Both the position numbers and the translations under genes were made by a program. The notes under the pieces are model-generated. The model was not told the DNA's origin, did not search any database, and was given only the letters and a program-made list of their open reading frames with translations. Positions 24,971 to 35,045 of a stretch of DNA of 64,000 nucleotides are shown here, piece after piece. Source of the DNA: Methylobacter sp. (GTDB taxonomy: Bacteria; Pseudomonadota; Gammaproteobacteria; Methylococcales; Methylomonadaceae); NCBI RefSeq assembly GCF_030680395.1, contig NZ_JAUXVR010000026.1, positions 117,632-181,631 of the forward strand. The letters are read 5' to 3'. Each line of letters opens with the position of its first letter. Position 1 is the stretch's first letter.

Positions 24971-27316
24971 GTGCTACGCAGAATTAGACACATTGTCTTT
25001 ATGACCGCCATTTTGGCTGGAGCTACGGTACAGGCGGGTAATAATATAACACTTGAACCTATAGTGGTCGAAGGCATTGCTCCACCCGGTAACGGTCTGA
25101 TGAATCCACAGGATGCGCCGCATTCGCGGAGTGTAATCTCACGCGCCGCCATCGAGCAGAAAAACACGCTTAATAACGCCTATCAGGCCATGGATTTACT
25201 GCCGGGAGTTAACACTTACAGCTACGACGCCACCGGCTTATTTGGCGGTGGTTTGCGCATACGCGGTTTCAACAGCGATCAGATCGGTGTCAGTATTGAT
25301 GGTGCGCCAATCAACGATGCAGGCAACTATGCCGTCTATCCTTCCGAACTGGTTGATCTTGAAAACCTGGAGGAAATTTCAGTCACCCAGGGTTCGAGTG
25401 AAACTGATGCGCCTATGATCGGCGCAACCGGCGGTTCGATAGGCTTTATCACCTCCAATCCCAGCGATTATTCACGTTTCCGGGTGCAGCAGAGTTACGG
25501 CGCCTATAATGCTTACAAAACCTTTTTGCGCGCCGATACCGGTTATCTGGGCGGCAATCGTTTTAAGGCCTTTATTTCGGTCTCCAAAGCCGAAGCTGAA
25601 AAATGGAAAGGTTACGGCGGCGCCGATCGCGAACATCTGGATTTTAAAGGCGTACTTAACCTGGCGCCCGGCAGCAGCATTACCGGCGGCTTGTTGTTTA
25701 ACGAAATGCTCAACAACAATCTGCGCACTTTGACTTTAGCCGAAATTCAAACGTTGGGCCGCGATGCCGATTTCGGCGGTCAAGCCCCGCAACATCTGGC
25801 CGGGATCAATGGCAGCGCACAAGTCGAAAAAATACCGTCAGATCTCTATTACAATCTTAATCTCAATCCGTACCGTAATTACCTGGCCACACTGAAAGGC
25901 CGATTTCAACTGTTGCCAAACTTGCGCCTGGATATTGACCCTTACTATAGCTACGGCTACGGAACCGGTGGCAACCAGCTCAGGACGCTGGCGGAAAGCA
26001 ATGCCGCCAACAGATTTGGCGGCGGCATCCGCGACATCAATCAAGACGGAGACACGCGCGATACGGTGATGATTTATAGCGGAGCCGTGACAGAAACCGA
26101 GCGCCCCGGCGTTACCGGCCGGATGCACAGCCAAATTGCTAATCATCGCCTAATGGCCGGCTACTGGTTCGAGTATGCGCATCACCGTCGCACCCAACCG
26201 GCTGTGCCATTCGACGCCGCCGGTAATAGCGCCGATCCCTGGCTAGACAACACCTCAGCCTTTTTACTGCGTCAGGACGGCACGCCTTATCAGGGCCGCG
26301 ACTTCCTGACCCTCAATACCTCGCAATCGTTTTTCGGTCAGGACGATATCGGTTTCCTGAACGACAAACTCATCCTGTCGCTGGGCTTGCGCTACACCCA
26401 AATTCAGCGCGATTTCACCAATTACGCCAGTGAAGGCGGCGGCGCCGATTACAATATTAAACAAACTTACGCCAGACCGCTCCCCAGTGTCGGTATTCGT
26501 TACCAGTTCACCGGTACCCAACAAGTATTTGTTAATCGTGCCGAAAACTTCAAGGCACCGCCCGATTCGGTGCTTTATGGCTTGATTAACGGAGGAACTA
26601 TTAACCAGCAGGGCAGGTTAACCGGTTACACGCTAAAGCCCGTCAATGTTGACGAGGAATTGGCAACTAACTGGGATTTGGGTTACCGCTATGCAGGCAG
26701 GGATTTGTCATTCTCCGGCACGCTGTTTTATATCGATTACCGTAACCGTATTGCCTCGGCTTATGACCCTGTCAATAATATCAATACCAACTACAACGTC
26801 GGCGATTCCACTACCAAAGGCGTCGAACTTGAATCAGCCTGGCGTTTTTTGCCGAACTGGAGCGTGTACGGTTCTTTCACTTATACCCACAGCCGCATCA
26901 AGCAAAATCTGCAAACTGCCGCGAATACGGTTGACGCAACTGCCGGCAAGGCGTTTCCCGACGTGCCGAATTATATGGCGGGCGCGGCGCTGCAATATCG
27001 CGATGGGCCATGGTCGGCCAATTTGTCGGCCAAATACACCGGCACGCGCTATTCGACGCTGGTCAACGACGAGTCGATCAACGGCTATACGCTGGTCGGT
27101 TTCGACGCAGGCTATCGTCTGCCTTCGACCGGCTGGTTTCGCGATCCGACCGTGCGCCTGAATGTTTATAACTTGCTGGATCAGGACTATCTCAATCTTA
27201 ACGCCGGGAGCGGCAGCGGTTTTACCAACCGCGCGCTGGGCGTGGGCGGCAGTGCGCCGTCTTACTATGTAGGCGCGCCTCGCAGTTTCAGCGTAATGCT
27301 ATCGACTGATTTTTAA
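24971..27316 (+). CDS. TonB-dependent outer-membrane receptor
   Basis: A 781-residue receptor with a signal peptide (about 1-22, ending VQA). An N-terminal TonB-box-like segment (LEPIVVEG) and a plug domain (about 45-165) follow. The plug contains GLRIRGFNSDQIGVSIDGAP and EISVTQGSSETDAP. A 22-strand barrel ends in the terminal Phe (SVMLSTDF). It should import a scarce ligand such as a metal chelate or small glycan using TonB energy. The GTG start leaves 13 nt after AGGAGAGG, so the exact start is uncertain. A giant hybrid sensor follows at 29 bp, the likely regulator or partner. Confidence 0.9.
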   Translation: MLRRIRHIVFMTAILAGATVQAGNNITLEPIVVEGIAPPGNGLMNPQDAPHSRSVISRAAIEQKNTLNNAYQAMDLLPGVNTYSYDATGLFGGGLRIRGFNSDQIGVSIDGAPINDAGNYAVYPSELVDLENLEEISVTQGSSETDAPMIGATGGSIGFITSNPSDYSRFRVQQSYGAYNAYKTFLRADTGYLGGNRFKAFISVSKAEAEKWKGYGGADREHLDFKGVLNLAPGSSITGGLLFNEMLNNNLRTLTLAEIQTLGRDADFGGQAPQHLAGINGSAQVEKIPSDLYYNLNLNPYRNYLATLKGRFQLLPNLRLDIDPYYSYGYGTGGNQLRTLAESNAANRFGGGIRDINQDGDTRDTVMIYSGAVTETERPGVTGRMHSQIANHRLMAGYWFEYAHHRRTQPAVPFDAAGNSADPWLDNTSAFLLRQDGTPYQGRDFLTLNTSQSFFGQDDIGFLNDKLILSLGLRYTQIQRDFTNYASEGGGADYNIKQTYARPLPSVGIRYQFTGTQQVFVNRAENFKAPPDSVLYGLINGGTINQQGRLTGYTLKPVNVDEELATNWDLGYRYAGRDLSFSGTLFYIDYRNRIASAYDPVNNINTNYNVGDSTTKGVELESAWRFLPNWSVYGSFTYTHSRIKQNLQTAANTVDATAGKAFPDVPNYMAGAALQYRDGPWSANLSAKYTGTRYSTLVNDESINGYTLVGFDAGYRLPSTGWFRDPTVRLNVYNLLDQDYLNLNAGSGSGFTNRALGVGGSAPSYYVGAPRSFSVMLSTDF

Positions 27317-27331
27317 GTGGTTCGAGTGAAT

Positions 27332-27339
27332 GTTATAAT
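27332..27339 (+). promoter_or_regulatory. Extended -10 box directly before the hybrid sensor gene
   Basis: TGTTATAAT at 27331-27339 matches an extended -10. Its last base is 7 nt from the ATG at 27346, so transcription would begin at or next to the start codon. No Shine-Dalgarno precedes that ATG. The gene may be leaderless from this promoter, or be read with the receptor gene. Confidence 0.4.
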
Positions 27340-27345
27340 TCCCTT

Positions 27346-30300
27346 ATGAAGGAATCGCAATGGAAAAAACATTTGACCTCAACACTGCTGTCTGTGCTGC
27401 TTATGTGGCTGACGATATCGATTCCGGTGACTTGCGCAGCGCCCCCTTTGCATTTTACCAAGTTGAATATGGATGCGCTCAGCTCACCCATGACCATGAT
27501 TCAGGATTATCAAGGATTTATCTGGATGGGTACGCAATCGGGCCTGTACCGTTACGATGGTTATCAATACCGACACTTTCAGCATCAGCCTAACACACCA
27601 AATAGCTTCCCTCCCCACGATTCAGTAACCAGTTTGATTGAGGATCAGCAACACAGGTTGTGGATTGGTACCCGCAATGGCCTGGCGCTTTTTGAATCGG
27701 AAACCAATACTTTTAAAACTTACTTGCCATCGGCTGATCAGGGCGATCCGCACCAAAACCGTCAAATCCGCAAAATAGTGTCGGATGGAAAAAACGGGCT
27801 ATGGCTGGCGACTAGGCAGGGATTACAGTATTTTGATCCCGACACAGGAAAGTTTCGCATATATCAGCATGATTCGACCCATCCGGACAGCCTTGCCAGC
27901 GATAATGTCGACACGTTGGCGCTAGATCAGCAAGGCGGGCTGTGGCTTGCGACTTGGCCGGGAGGCATTGATTACTTGCCAGCCGGCAGCTCACAATTCC
28001 AGCATTATCAAATCAACAGTTCTAACAACAGCTCCTTGGCTAAAAATATCAGGGCGTTGTTTGTTGACAGCCGGAAACGTCTGTGGATAGGTTCTGAAGC
28101 TGGGATTTTTCTCAAGCATCCCGGCCAGAATTGGGCGCAGAACAAGCAACTGCCGATGCCCGGAAATCCGCAAGATTTTAGGGTGCATGATTTTATCGAA
28201 GACAGCTCGGGAAGCGTCTGGGTCGCCACTGTTGGCGGTTTATTGCGGTGGGATGATGTCCTGCAACAATTTGACCGCTACCAACATCAGGTAGAGGATC
28301 CGAACAGCCTTGCCGGCAACCATGTTTTGTCATTGCTGCTGGATCGTTCCGGGTCATTTTTGATCAGTACAAAAAACGGAATTAGCGAAGTTGATTTATC
28401 TCTCGGAGGGTTCGAACAACTTATCCCGAGAACTTTACAAGGTAAAGAAGACTCTACGGATAATACTGTGACAGCGATAGCATCTACTGAAGCTGGTCAT
28501 TTGTGGCTAGGCGGCCGTTCTACATTGATGTTGATCGATCCCATAAACCGGCGGATTATCAAGAATCTGACTGCCGCGCATAAGCAGAATGATGGGCTCC
28601 CTAACGACATAATTTACAGTTTGTACCAACAGCCGAAGGGGCCGTTATGGATAGGTACCCGTAATGGATTAATTCGGTTCGATCCCCGGCAGGAGCGATT
28701 TCAGGCTGTATCGTTGGGCGATATTGCCAGTAATTTCGTCAATAAAATTGTCCCAGGCCTTGGCGGTACGCTGTGGTTAGGTACTGGCGGCGGCTTGATC
28801 GAATATGACCCGAAATCGGGCAGCCTGCGAAAATTTCAGCATGATTCACTGGATCCGCACAGTCTTGCCAACAATTCCGTTAGTACGCTTATGGTTGATC
28901 GTGTCGGCAACATTTGGGCGGGTGGTAGCGATGTAGCAGGTGGAGGGTTGGGTATACTTAATCCATCGACAGGGAAATTCCAATATTACCATTCCGATCC
29001 AACTAACCCTGCCAGCTTAGCAAGCGATTTTGTAATGGATTTACAGGAAGCCCCGGATGGTTCGGTGTGGATTGCGTCAACCAGAGGCATTAGCCAAGCA
29101 ATCGTTACGGCAGACGGAAGTCTGAGTTTTCATAATTACAACAATCGTGATGTGTTGCACTCCGACTACATAAGAACAATCAAAATCGATAAGACAGGAA
29201 ACATTTGGTTCAGTACCAACGCTGAATTGGCAAAGTTTGACCCGAGAACTGCGCAATTCAGCACTTATTATCTTGCTGAAGGGTTTTCTACGAATTGGGT
29301 TTTTGGAGCCTCCTTAGTCGATAGTGACGGGATCCTGTATTTTAATAATTTGAATGGCATGGTCGTTGTTCACCCTGAGCGTATCCGAGATAATCAAAGT
29401 CCGCCAACCATAGCGATAACCGATATTAGCGTTCTCAATCGTTCGCTTACTGAGGATGTTAATGTCGAAGGCGTTAAATTGGAGGGTAGTGTGTTCGCCC
29501 CCAAAACCTTGGCATTGCCGTGGCGGAAATTAATGTTCTCCCTGCGCTTCTCGGCGCTGCATTTTGCCGATCCCAATCGCAATCTTTATGCCTACAAGCT
29601 GGAAGGCTTTGATCAGGACTGGGTGGAAACCGATAGCAGTCACCGCATTGCAATGTATACCAACCTGGATCCCGGCAAGTATCTGTTTCGCGTCAAAGCC
29701 AGTAATAACAACGGGGTCTGGAACGAAACGGGGATCAGTCTACCCATCACCATCACACCCTCGTTCTGGCAAACGATGTGGTTCCGGACAATTGTGGCCG
29801 GCATATTCTTAAGTCTGTTGCTGGCCGCCTATTTATGGCGTGTTCGCCAACTCCAGCGTATTCAGGCAAAGCTTGAAGATCAGGTTGCCAAGCGTACTGA
29901 GGAGCTCCAAGGCATGACTCAGCAGGCGATGGCGGCAGTACAAATCAAAAGCGCGTTTTTAGCCAACATGAGCCATGAGATTCGTACTCCGATGAATGCC
30001 ATCATGGGCATGACCTATTTGATCTCACAAACCGATTTAACGGTAACACAGCACAATTATCTGAATAAAATCAATACCTCGGCCAAATGGTTGCTGGGCA
30101 TACTCAACGATATCCTGGATTTTTCCAAGCTTGAAGCCGGCAAACTCAAGCTGGAATACATTGAATTCAGACTTGAGACGATCATGCAGTATTTGGATGA
30201 CGTAACGTCACCCCTGCTAAACGGCAAACAATTGGCGCTGAGCTTTGAGGTTGATCCGAATGTCCCGGCCGTATTGATCGGCGATCCGCTACGGCTGGGA

Positions 30301-32322
30301 CAGGTGTTGCTTAATCTGTTGAGTAATGGCATCAAGTTTACCGAGAAAGGGAGTGTGACACTACAGGTGCAGTTACAGGCTTCTGATGCTAAAGAAGTCT
30401 GCTTACGCTTTAATGTCATCGATACCGGTATCGGCTTGAACGATGAGCAACAAAGCCATTTGTTCAGTGCTTTTAATCAAGCCGATGACTCAACCACTCG
30501 CAAGTACGGAGGCACCGGGCTGGGGCTGTCCATCAGCAAGGAGTTGGTCGAAGCCATGGGCGGCACTATCAGCATCGAAAGCCGTTTGGGGTTTGGCAGT
30601 ACATTTTATTTCGCTGTTACCCTGGGTGTGCAGGCCGTGAGCGATTTCGATCAGTCGCCGCCGCAAACTGTTAAGCCGGATAAGTATCCGGAGCTGAACA
30701 ATGTGTATCTGCTGTTCGTGGAGGATGATTTGGCAATCCGGGAGATGATGCCGGAAATACTGGGGCATGAGGGTATCCAGGTCGATCTCGCCGCTAACGG
30801 AGCTGAAGCCATTGCAATGATCGACAAAAACAATTATTCAATGGTGCTAATGGACTGCCAGATGCCGGTGATGGACGGTTTTGAGGCCAGTCGTATTATT
30901 CGTGCCGATCCGCGTTTTACTAATCTGCCGATTATCGCCATGACAGGCAACGCGATGACTGAAGATCGAAAACGTTGTCTTGCCAGCGGTATGAACGATC
31001 ATATTAGCAAGCCGATTGATTGGGATCTGTTCTTCCGGATGTTGGCACGCTGGGTCAAACCCGCCGATCAGCAACGCGTTCCCGCTGTTTTAGCATTGCA
31101 GAGCAAGGATACAGAGTCCAATCCGGCTGTCGGGTATCTTGAAGCATTATCCGTTGCGCCTGCGTCCGGGGATGTACCGACTCAGCGACAGCTTATGGAC
31201 GAATTGGATGCTCTGCTTGCCGGCGACAGATTTATCGGCGACGAACTCATCGCCCAGCTCAAAATGCTTTTTCCGGATGACAATCAGGCGGAATATAACA
31301 CTCTGACGCAATACATTCTTGACACCGATTATCCTAAGGCCGCATCTGTCCTGAACACACTCATGGACTTGCCGAATGGAAAAAACGAAACAGCAGGCCA
31401 AGACCCACGCCTCACTATCCTGATCGTCGATGATACGCGCGTTAATCTGGAAGTACTGGCTTTGCTGCTAAATCAGGATTACCAAGTCAAAGTGGCCGGC
31501 AATGGTCAGAGGGCATTGGATATAGCTCAGTGTGATCCTCATCCCGACCTCGTTCTGCTTGATGTCAGAATGCCGGTGATGGATGGTTACGAAGTATGCC
31601 AACGATTGCAGGAAGATCAGCTTACCCGCGATATTCCGGTGATTTTTGTGACTGCCGCGTTCGATCAGGAATCCGAAACCTGTGGTCTGCATCTGGGCGC
31701 GGTGGATTACATCAGTAAACCCATCAGTCCAGCCATTACCTTAATGCGGGTACACAATCAGCTACTGATCAAACAACACAAAAAGGAATTGAAGCGGATT
31801 GCCTATTATGACGCCTTGACAGGTATCCCCAACCGGTTGTTGCTGGCTGACCGCATGAAACCGGCTATCGCCCAGACCCAACGCGAACAAAAGATGTTGG
31901 GTATTTGCTATCTGGATCTTGATGGTTTCAAACCCGTTAACGATACTTTGGGACATCAAGCCGGCGACCAGGTGCTGGTCGAAATTGCACAGCGCATGGG
32001 TAACACTCTTCGTGAAGGAGACACGATCGCCCGTCTGGGTGGCGATGAATTTGTGGTGTTGCTGCCGAATTTAAGTCGCGAGGAAGAATGTATAGCCACT
32101 CTGAAACGGCTACATGAGGTCATTGCCTTGCCGATTTATATCCGGGACCAGTCATTTTCGCTTACAGCCAGCATCGGTGTCAGTATTTTTCCTAACGATA
32201 ATAATGATCCGGACGTGCTGCTAGGTTATGCCGATCAAGCCATGTATATCGCCAAGCAATCGGGCAGGAACTGCTATCATCTCTACAATTCCGTAGATGA
32301 TCAGGAAAACCATGTTCAATAA
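27346..32322 (+). CDS. Giant hybrid sensor kinase: propellers-HisKA-HATPase-REC-REC-GGDEF
   Basis: A 1658-residue one-protein signalling chain. After a signal peptide (about 1-31) come 13-14 Reg_prop blades (about 32-715, motif LWIGTRNGL...FD), enough for two 7-blade propellers. A Y_Y_Y domain (about 724-805) and a membrane segment (about 808-832) lead to HisKA, with His877 in SHEIRTPMN. HATPase motifs include [14 protein letters not shown] and GGTGLGLSI. Two receivers carry phospho-Asp 1170 and 1406. The final GGDEF (1565-1569) has an REGD inhibitory site five residues before it. It probably senses a periplasmic ligand and sets c-di-GMP; no Hpt or DNA-binding domain is present. Confidence 0.92.
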   Translation: MKESQWKKHLTSTLLSVLLMWLTISIPVTCAAPPLHFTKLNMDALSSPMTMIQDYQGFIWMGTQSGLYRYDGYQYRHFQHQPNTPNSFPPHDSVTSLIEDQQHRLWIGTRNGLALFESETNTFKTYLPSADQGDPHQNRQIRKIVSDGKNGLWLATRQGLQYFDPDTGKFRIYQHDSTHPDSLASDNVDTLALDQQGGLWLATWPGGIDYLPAGSSQFQHYQINSSNNSSLAKNIRALFVDSRKRLWIGSEAGIFLKHPGQNWAQNKQLPMPGNPQDFRVHDFIEDSSGSVWVATVGGLLRWDDVLQQFDRYQHQVEDPNSLAGNHVLSLLLDRSGSFLISTKNGISEVDLSLGGFEQLIPRTLQGKEDSTDNTVTAIASTEAGHLWLGGRSTLMLIDPINRRIIKNLTAAHKQNDGLPNDIIYSLYQQPKGPLWIGTRNGLIRFDPRQERFQAVSLGDIASNFVNKIVPGLGGTLWLGTGGGLIEYDPKSGSLRKFQHDSLDPHSLANNSVSTLMVDRVGNIWAGGSDVAGGGLGILNPSTGKFQYYHSDPTNPASLASDFVMDLQEAPDGSVWIASTRGISQAIVTADGSLSFHNYNNRDVLHSDYIRTIKIDKTGNIWFSTNAELAKFDPRTAQFSTYYLAEGFSTNWVFGASLVDSDGILYFNNLNGMVVVHPERIRDNQSPPTIAITDISVLNRSLTEDVNVEGVKLEGSVFAPKTLALPWRKLMFSLRFSALHFADPNRNLYAYKLEGFDQDWVETDSSHRIAMYTNLDPGKYLFRVKASNNNGVWNETGISLPITITPSFWQTMWFRTIVAGIFLSLLLAAYLWRVRQLQRIQAKLEDQVAKRTEELQGMTQQAMAAVQIKSAFLANMSHEIRTPMNAIMGMTYLISQTDLTVTQHNYLNKINTSAKWLLGILNDILDFSKLEAGKLKLEYIEFRLETIMQYLDDVTSPLLNGKQLALSFEVDPNVPAVLIGDPLRLGQVLLNLLSNGIKFTEKGSVTLQVQLQASDAKEVCLRFNVIDTGIGLNDEQQSHLFSAFNQADDSTTRKYGGTGLGLSISKELVEAMGGTISIESRLGFGSTFYFAVTLGVQAVSDFDQSPPQTVKPDKYPELNNVYLLFVEDDLAIREMMPEILGHEGIQVDLAANGAEAIAMIDKNNYSMVLMDCQMPVMDGFEASRIIRADPRFTNLPIIAMTGNAMTEDRKRCLASGMNDHISKPIDWDLFFRMLARWVKPADQQRVPAVLALQSKDTESNPAVGYLEALSVAPASGDVPTQRQLMDELDALLAGDRFIGDELIAQLKMLFPDDNQAEYNTLTQYILDTDYPKAASVLNTLMDLPNGKNETAGQDPRLTILIVDDTRVNLEVLALLLNQDYQVKVAGNGQRALDIAQCDPHPDLVLLDVRMPVMDGYEVCQRLQEDQLTRDIPVIFVTAAFDQESETCGLHLGAVDYISKPISPAITLMRVHNQLLIKQHKKELKRIAYYDALTGIPNRLLLADRMKPAIAQTQREQKMLGICYLDLDGFKPVNDTLGHQAGDQVLVEIAQRMGNTLREGDTIARLGGDEFVVLLPNLSREEECIATLKRLHEVIALPIYIRDQSFSLTASIGVSIFPNDNNDPDVLLGYADQAMYIAKQSGRNCYHLYNSVDDQENHVQ

Positions 32323-32333
32323 AGGTTCACAGC

Positions 32334-32425
32334 CACGATTCAGTGTGGAAACAACTGCGCAGCCTGTTTTTCGCAAACGGGAACTTTCGGTTTTATCCGG
32401 ATATCCTTCTGCAGAATACCCGGCA
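32334..32425 (+). pseudogene. Second, decayed RAYT transposase segment
   Basis: About 90 bases align closely to 24475-24567 of the other transposase remnant. Shared words include GATTCAG, GGAAACAAC/GGGAACAAC, GCGCAGCCTGTTTTT and TCCTTCTG. Small indels break the frame, including a shorter T-run after CCTG. Both copies point the same way. They bracket the TonB receptor and the hybrid sensor gene. Confidence 0.7.
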
Positions 32426-32436
32426 TCGTCCTGCTT

Positions 32437-32455
32437 TTCCGGTTTATTACCGGAA
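32437..32455. repeat. REP-like stem-loop near the transposase remnant
   Basis: TTCCGGT and ACCGGAA pair around TTATT. It lies 12 bp after the RAYT remnant and could be a relic of its REP target. A TATAAT box (32485-32490) further on is a possible promoter for the downstream lipoprotein gene. Confidence 0.4.
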
Positions 32456-32578
32456 GCGGTCTGCCACGGATGGATGTGATCGGCTATAATTCTCGGCGTG
32501 ACTGGGATGCATGGGTGGCGCGATTGCTAAGTATTTCGACATCAGGGCAAGTAATCATTGAATAGTTTGGAGAGCATT

Positions 32579-33163
32579 ATGAGAAAAATATCAGTATTAA
32601 TCGCGTTATTGTTGACTGCCTGTGTCACCATCAATATTTATTTTCCCGCTGCCGCCGCTGAAAAAGCCGCAGATGAAATCATCAAAGACATTCAAAATGT
32701 CGTACCGCAAAAAACGGAACCCAAGCCTAAGGCCAGTTTGCCGGAGTGGCAGGTGAACGTTTATCAGCTAATTGATACGGCTATCAATGTAGTGGTGTCG
32801 CCAGCACACGCCGAGGCTGACTTGGCAATCGATAGCGCTGAAATCAGACAGTTGCGCGCTACAATGGAAGCCCGCTTCGCCAGTCTGCAACCTCTGTATG
32901 CGGCGGGTTTTATCGGTATTCAGGCGGACGGTTTGCTGGCGGTCAGGGATATTGAAAGCGTACCGCTTAAAGACAGGAATCAAGTCAATAAACTGGTTGC
33001 CGCAGAAAATGCAGATCGGCAAAATCTTTATCAGGCGATTGCCAATGCCAACGGTCATCCCGAATGGGCTGCACAAATCAAATCAACCTTTGCCGGTCGT
33101 TGGGTGAGTAATGCTCAGCCGGGCTGGTGGTATCAATCCTCAGGAAGCTGGAAACAAAAGTAA
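32579..33163 (+). CDS. YdbL-like (DUF1318) lipoprotein
   Basis: A 194-residue protein with a lipobox (LLLTAC, Cys15), followed by VTINIYFPAAAAEKAADEII, the DUF1318/YdbL signature. A Pro/Lys linker leads to a C-terminal helical domain whose GFIGIQADGLLAVRD and DRNQVNKLVAAENADRQNLY fit the family. In E. coli YdbL goes with YnbE and YdbH, which are linked to envelope phospholipid transport; those genes are not adjacent here. The ATG at 32579 has GGAG 6 nt upstream and is preferred over a TTG at 32558. Confidence 0.8.
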   Translation: MRKISVLIALLLTACVTINIYFPAAAAEKAADEIIKDIQNVVPQKTEPKPKASLPEWQVNVYQLIDTAINVVVSPAHAEADLAIDSAEIRQLRATMEARFASLQPLYAAGFIGIQADGLLAVRDIESVPLKDRNQVNKLVAAENADRQNLYQAIANANGHPEWAAQIKSTFAGRWVSNAQPGWWYQSSGSWKQK

Positions 33164-33165
33164 AC

Positions 33166-34500
33166 ATGGCAAATAGAAGAAGAGTCAAAAAGCAATTACC
33201 GGAAACGCCGGTTAAAGTCACTATAGAATCGTTGGCCCATGACGGGCGCGGAGTGGCGCATGTCGATGGCAAAGTGATATTTATCGATGAGGCGCTGCCG
33301 GGCGAGGAGGTGGAGTTTATTTATACCGAAAGCCGCAAGGATTATGCGGAAGGCAAAGTCGTCAATCTGTTGAGTCGCTCCGCCGACCGGGTTGATGCAT
33401 TGTGCGCGCATTACGGCGTGTGTGGCGGTTGCAGTTTTCAGCATGTCGAATCGTCTGCGCAAATCAGGATCAAACAGGAATTACTGGTCGATCAGTTCAA
33501 GCGTATCGGCAAGACTGAAATACCCGAGCTTTGGCAGCCGCTGGTAGGCCCGCATTGGGGTTATCGCAGCAAAGCGCGGATGGGCGTTAAATATGTCGAG
33601 AAAAAAAACCGGGTGCTGGTGGGTTTCAGGGAAAGACGGCATCCGTATCTGGCTGAAATTGAAAGCTGCATTGTGATGAATCCTATCGTCGGCACTAAGC
33701 TAATGGCTTTGTCGGACATGATTGGCGGATTGACTATCAAAGACAAAATTCCGCAGATCGAAGTGGCTATCGGCGATCAACAATGCGTGTTGGCGTTTCG
33801 TGTGCTGGAGCCGCCGACCGATGCCGATAAGGAACGGATGCGTGAGTTTGCTCATCAGCATGACCTATCGCTGTGCCTGCAATCCAAAGGACCTGACACT
33901 ATCGTGCCGCTGGATGGCGAGCCTGAACTGATACCGACTTATGCGCTGCCGGATCAGGACTTGGAGTTTAAATTCAAACCGGCGATGTTTACCCAGGTTA
34001 ATTATGAAATTAACAAGCAAATGATCAACCGGGTGCTGGAGACATTGGCGTTGAATGAAAACGACTCGGTGCTGGATTTATTTTGCGGTCTGGGCAACTT
34101 TACCTTGCCGATGGCAAAATTTGCAGGTCATGTGGTCGGCGTCGAAGGCGATCAGCCTCTGGTCAATCACGCCAAAGAAAATGCCCGTCATAACGGTATC
34201 GAAAACGTTGAATTTTATGCGGCCGATTTGAGCAAGGATATTAGCGATCAGCCCTGGGCCAACCGGAAATACAACAAAATCCTGCTCGATCCTTCCAGAG
34301 CCGGTGCTTCCGATGTCTTGCATCATTTTAAAAAATGGCAGCCCGAGCAGATTGTTTATGTGTCCTGTAATCCGTCAACTTTAGCGCGCGATGCGGGAAT
34401 CCTGGTTAATGAGCTGGGCTATAAACTGGTTAAAGCCGGAGTGATGGATATGTTTCCGCAGACCGGGCATGTCGAGTCGATGGCTTTATTTGAGAAATAA
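33166..34500 (+). CDS. rlmD: 23S rRNA (uracil-1939-C5)-methyltransferase
   Basis: A 444-residue SAM enzyme that methylates U1939. The TRAM domain (about 10-70) is followed by the [4Fe-4S] cysteines in CAHYGVCGGCSFQHV. The SAM site is VLDLFCGLGNFTLPMAK, and the catalytic Cys lies in VYVSCNPSTLARD. The start at 33166, three bases past the YdbL stop, gives the basic N-terminus (MANRRRVKKQ) usual for RlmD, so the earlier in-frame start is rejected. It is probably co-transcribed with the lipoprotein gene. Confidence 0.94.
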   Translation: MANRRRVKKQLPETPVKVTIESLAHDGRGVAHVDGKVIFIDEALPGEEVEFIYTESRKDYAEGKVVNLLSRSADRVDALCAHYGVCGGCSFQHVESSAQIRIKQELLVDQFKRIGKTEIPELWQPLVGPHWGYRSKARMGVKYVEKKNRVLVGFRERRHPYLAEIESCIVMNPIVGTKLMALSDMIGGLTIKDKIPQIEVAIGDQQCVLAFRVLEPPTDADKERMREFAHQHDLSLCLQSKGPDTIVPLDGEPELIPTYALPDQDLEFKFKPAMFTQVNYEINKQMINRVLETLALNENDSVLDLFCGLGNFTLPMAKFAGHVVGVEGDQPLVNHAKENARHNGIENVEFYAADLSKDISDQPWANRKYNKILLDPSRAGASDVLHHFKKWQPEQIVYVSCNPSTLARDAGILVNELGYKLVKAGVMDMFPQTGHVESMALFEK

Positions 34501-34580
34501 AAAAAACGACATTCGGTTTTTTTATGATATAGGGAGTGTGTGAATAATTCACAAAAATAAAACAATAATAAGGGGGAGAT

Positions 34581-35045
34581 ATGCAGCGGTTATTAAAAAT
34601 AAGCGTCATGGTGTCACTGATGCCGGTTACGGCTTTGGCCACATCATTGAGTATCCAGGTTGAAGAGGGGCAGATCAGGAGTACGCCGTCTTTTTTGGGG
34701 GAAATAGTTGATAAAGTCGTTTATGGCGAATCGGTAGAGTTGGTCAAAGAGCAGGGGCCGTGGCGGATGGTGAATGCCCCAAGAAAACCGGGCTGGATTC
34801 ATCAATCTGCGGTATCGGAGTCTAAAGTTGAACTGACGCCGGGTAATGATGTCAGCGAAGGCGCAAGCGGAAAGGAAATCGCTCTGGCCGGCAAAGGATT
34901 TAATGCGGATGTGGAAAATGCCTATAAAGCGGAACATCAGCAGATGAGTTTTGCCTGGGTCGATAACATGGAGAAATTCACGGTCAACAATGCCGATATT
35001 GAGCAATTTATTAAACAGGGTGGATTAAGGGGGGCTGGATTATGA
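34581..35045 (+). CDS. Secreted SH3-like domain protein
   Basis: A 154-residue protein with a signal peptide (about 1-21, ending ALA). One bacterial SH3-like domain (about 24-85) has RSTPSFLGEIVDKVVYGESV and GWIHQSAV. The C-terminal half is charged and unassigned. GGGGGAG precedes the ATG. Its stop overlaps the start of the M48 metallopeptidase by four bases (ATGA), so the two are coupled and may act together at the cell wall or in periplasmic quality control. Confidence 0.82.
   Translation: MQRLLKISVMVSLMPVTALATSLSIQVEEGQIRSTPSFLGEIVDKVVYGESVELVKEQGPWRMVNAPRKPGWIHQSAVSESKVELTPGNDVSEGASGKEIALAGKGFNADVENAYKAEHQQMSFAWVDNMEKFTVNNADIEQFIKQGGLRGAGL

Noticed and set aside
24971..27316. Naming the TonB receptor as a lanthanide or methanobactin receptor
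   Set aside because: Methanotroph context makes this tempting, but no diagnostic residues or neighbouring metal genes are seen.
29394..31959. Minus-strand frames over the hybrid sensor gene
   Set aside because: All lie opposite strongly conserved domains of the sensor and lack their own motifs.
32472..32565. 30-codon frame (MDVIGYNSRRDWDAWVARLL...) before ydbL
   Set aside because: No ribosome site or recognisable family; it overlaps a TATAAT box and follows a transposase remnant, so it is probably chance or a relic.
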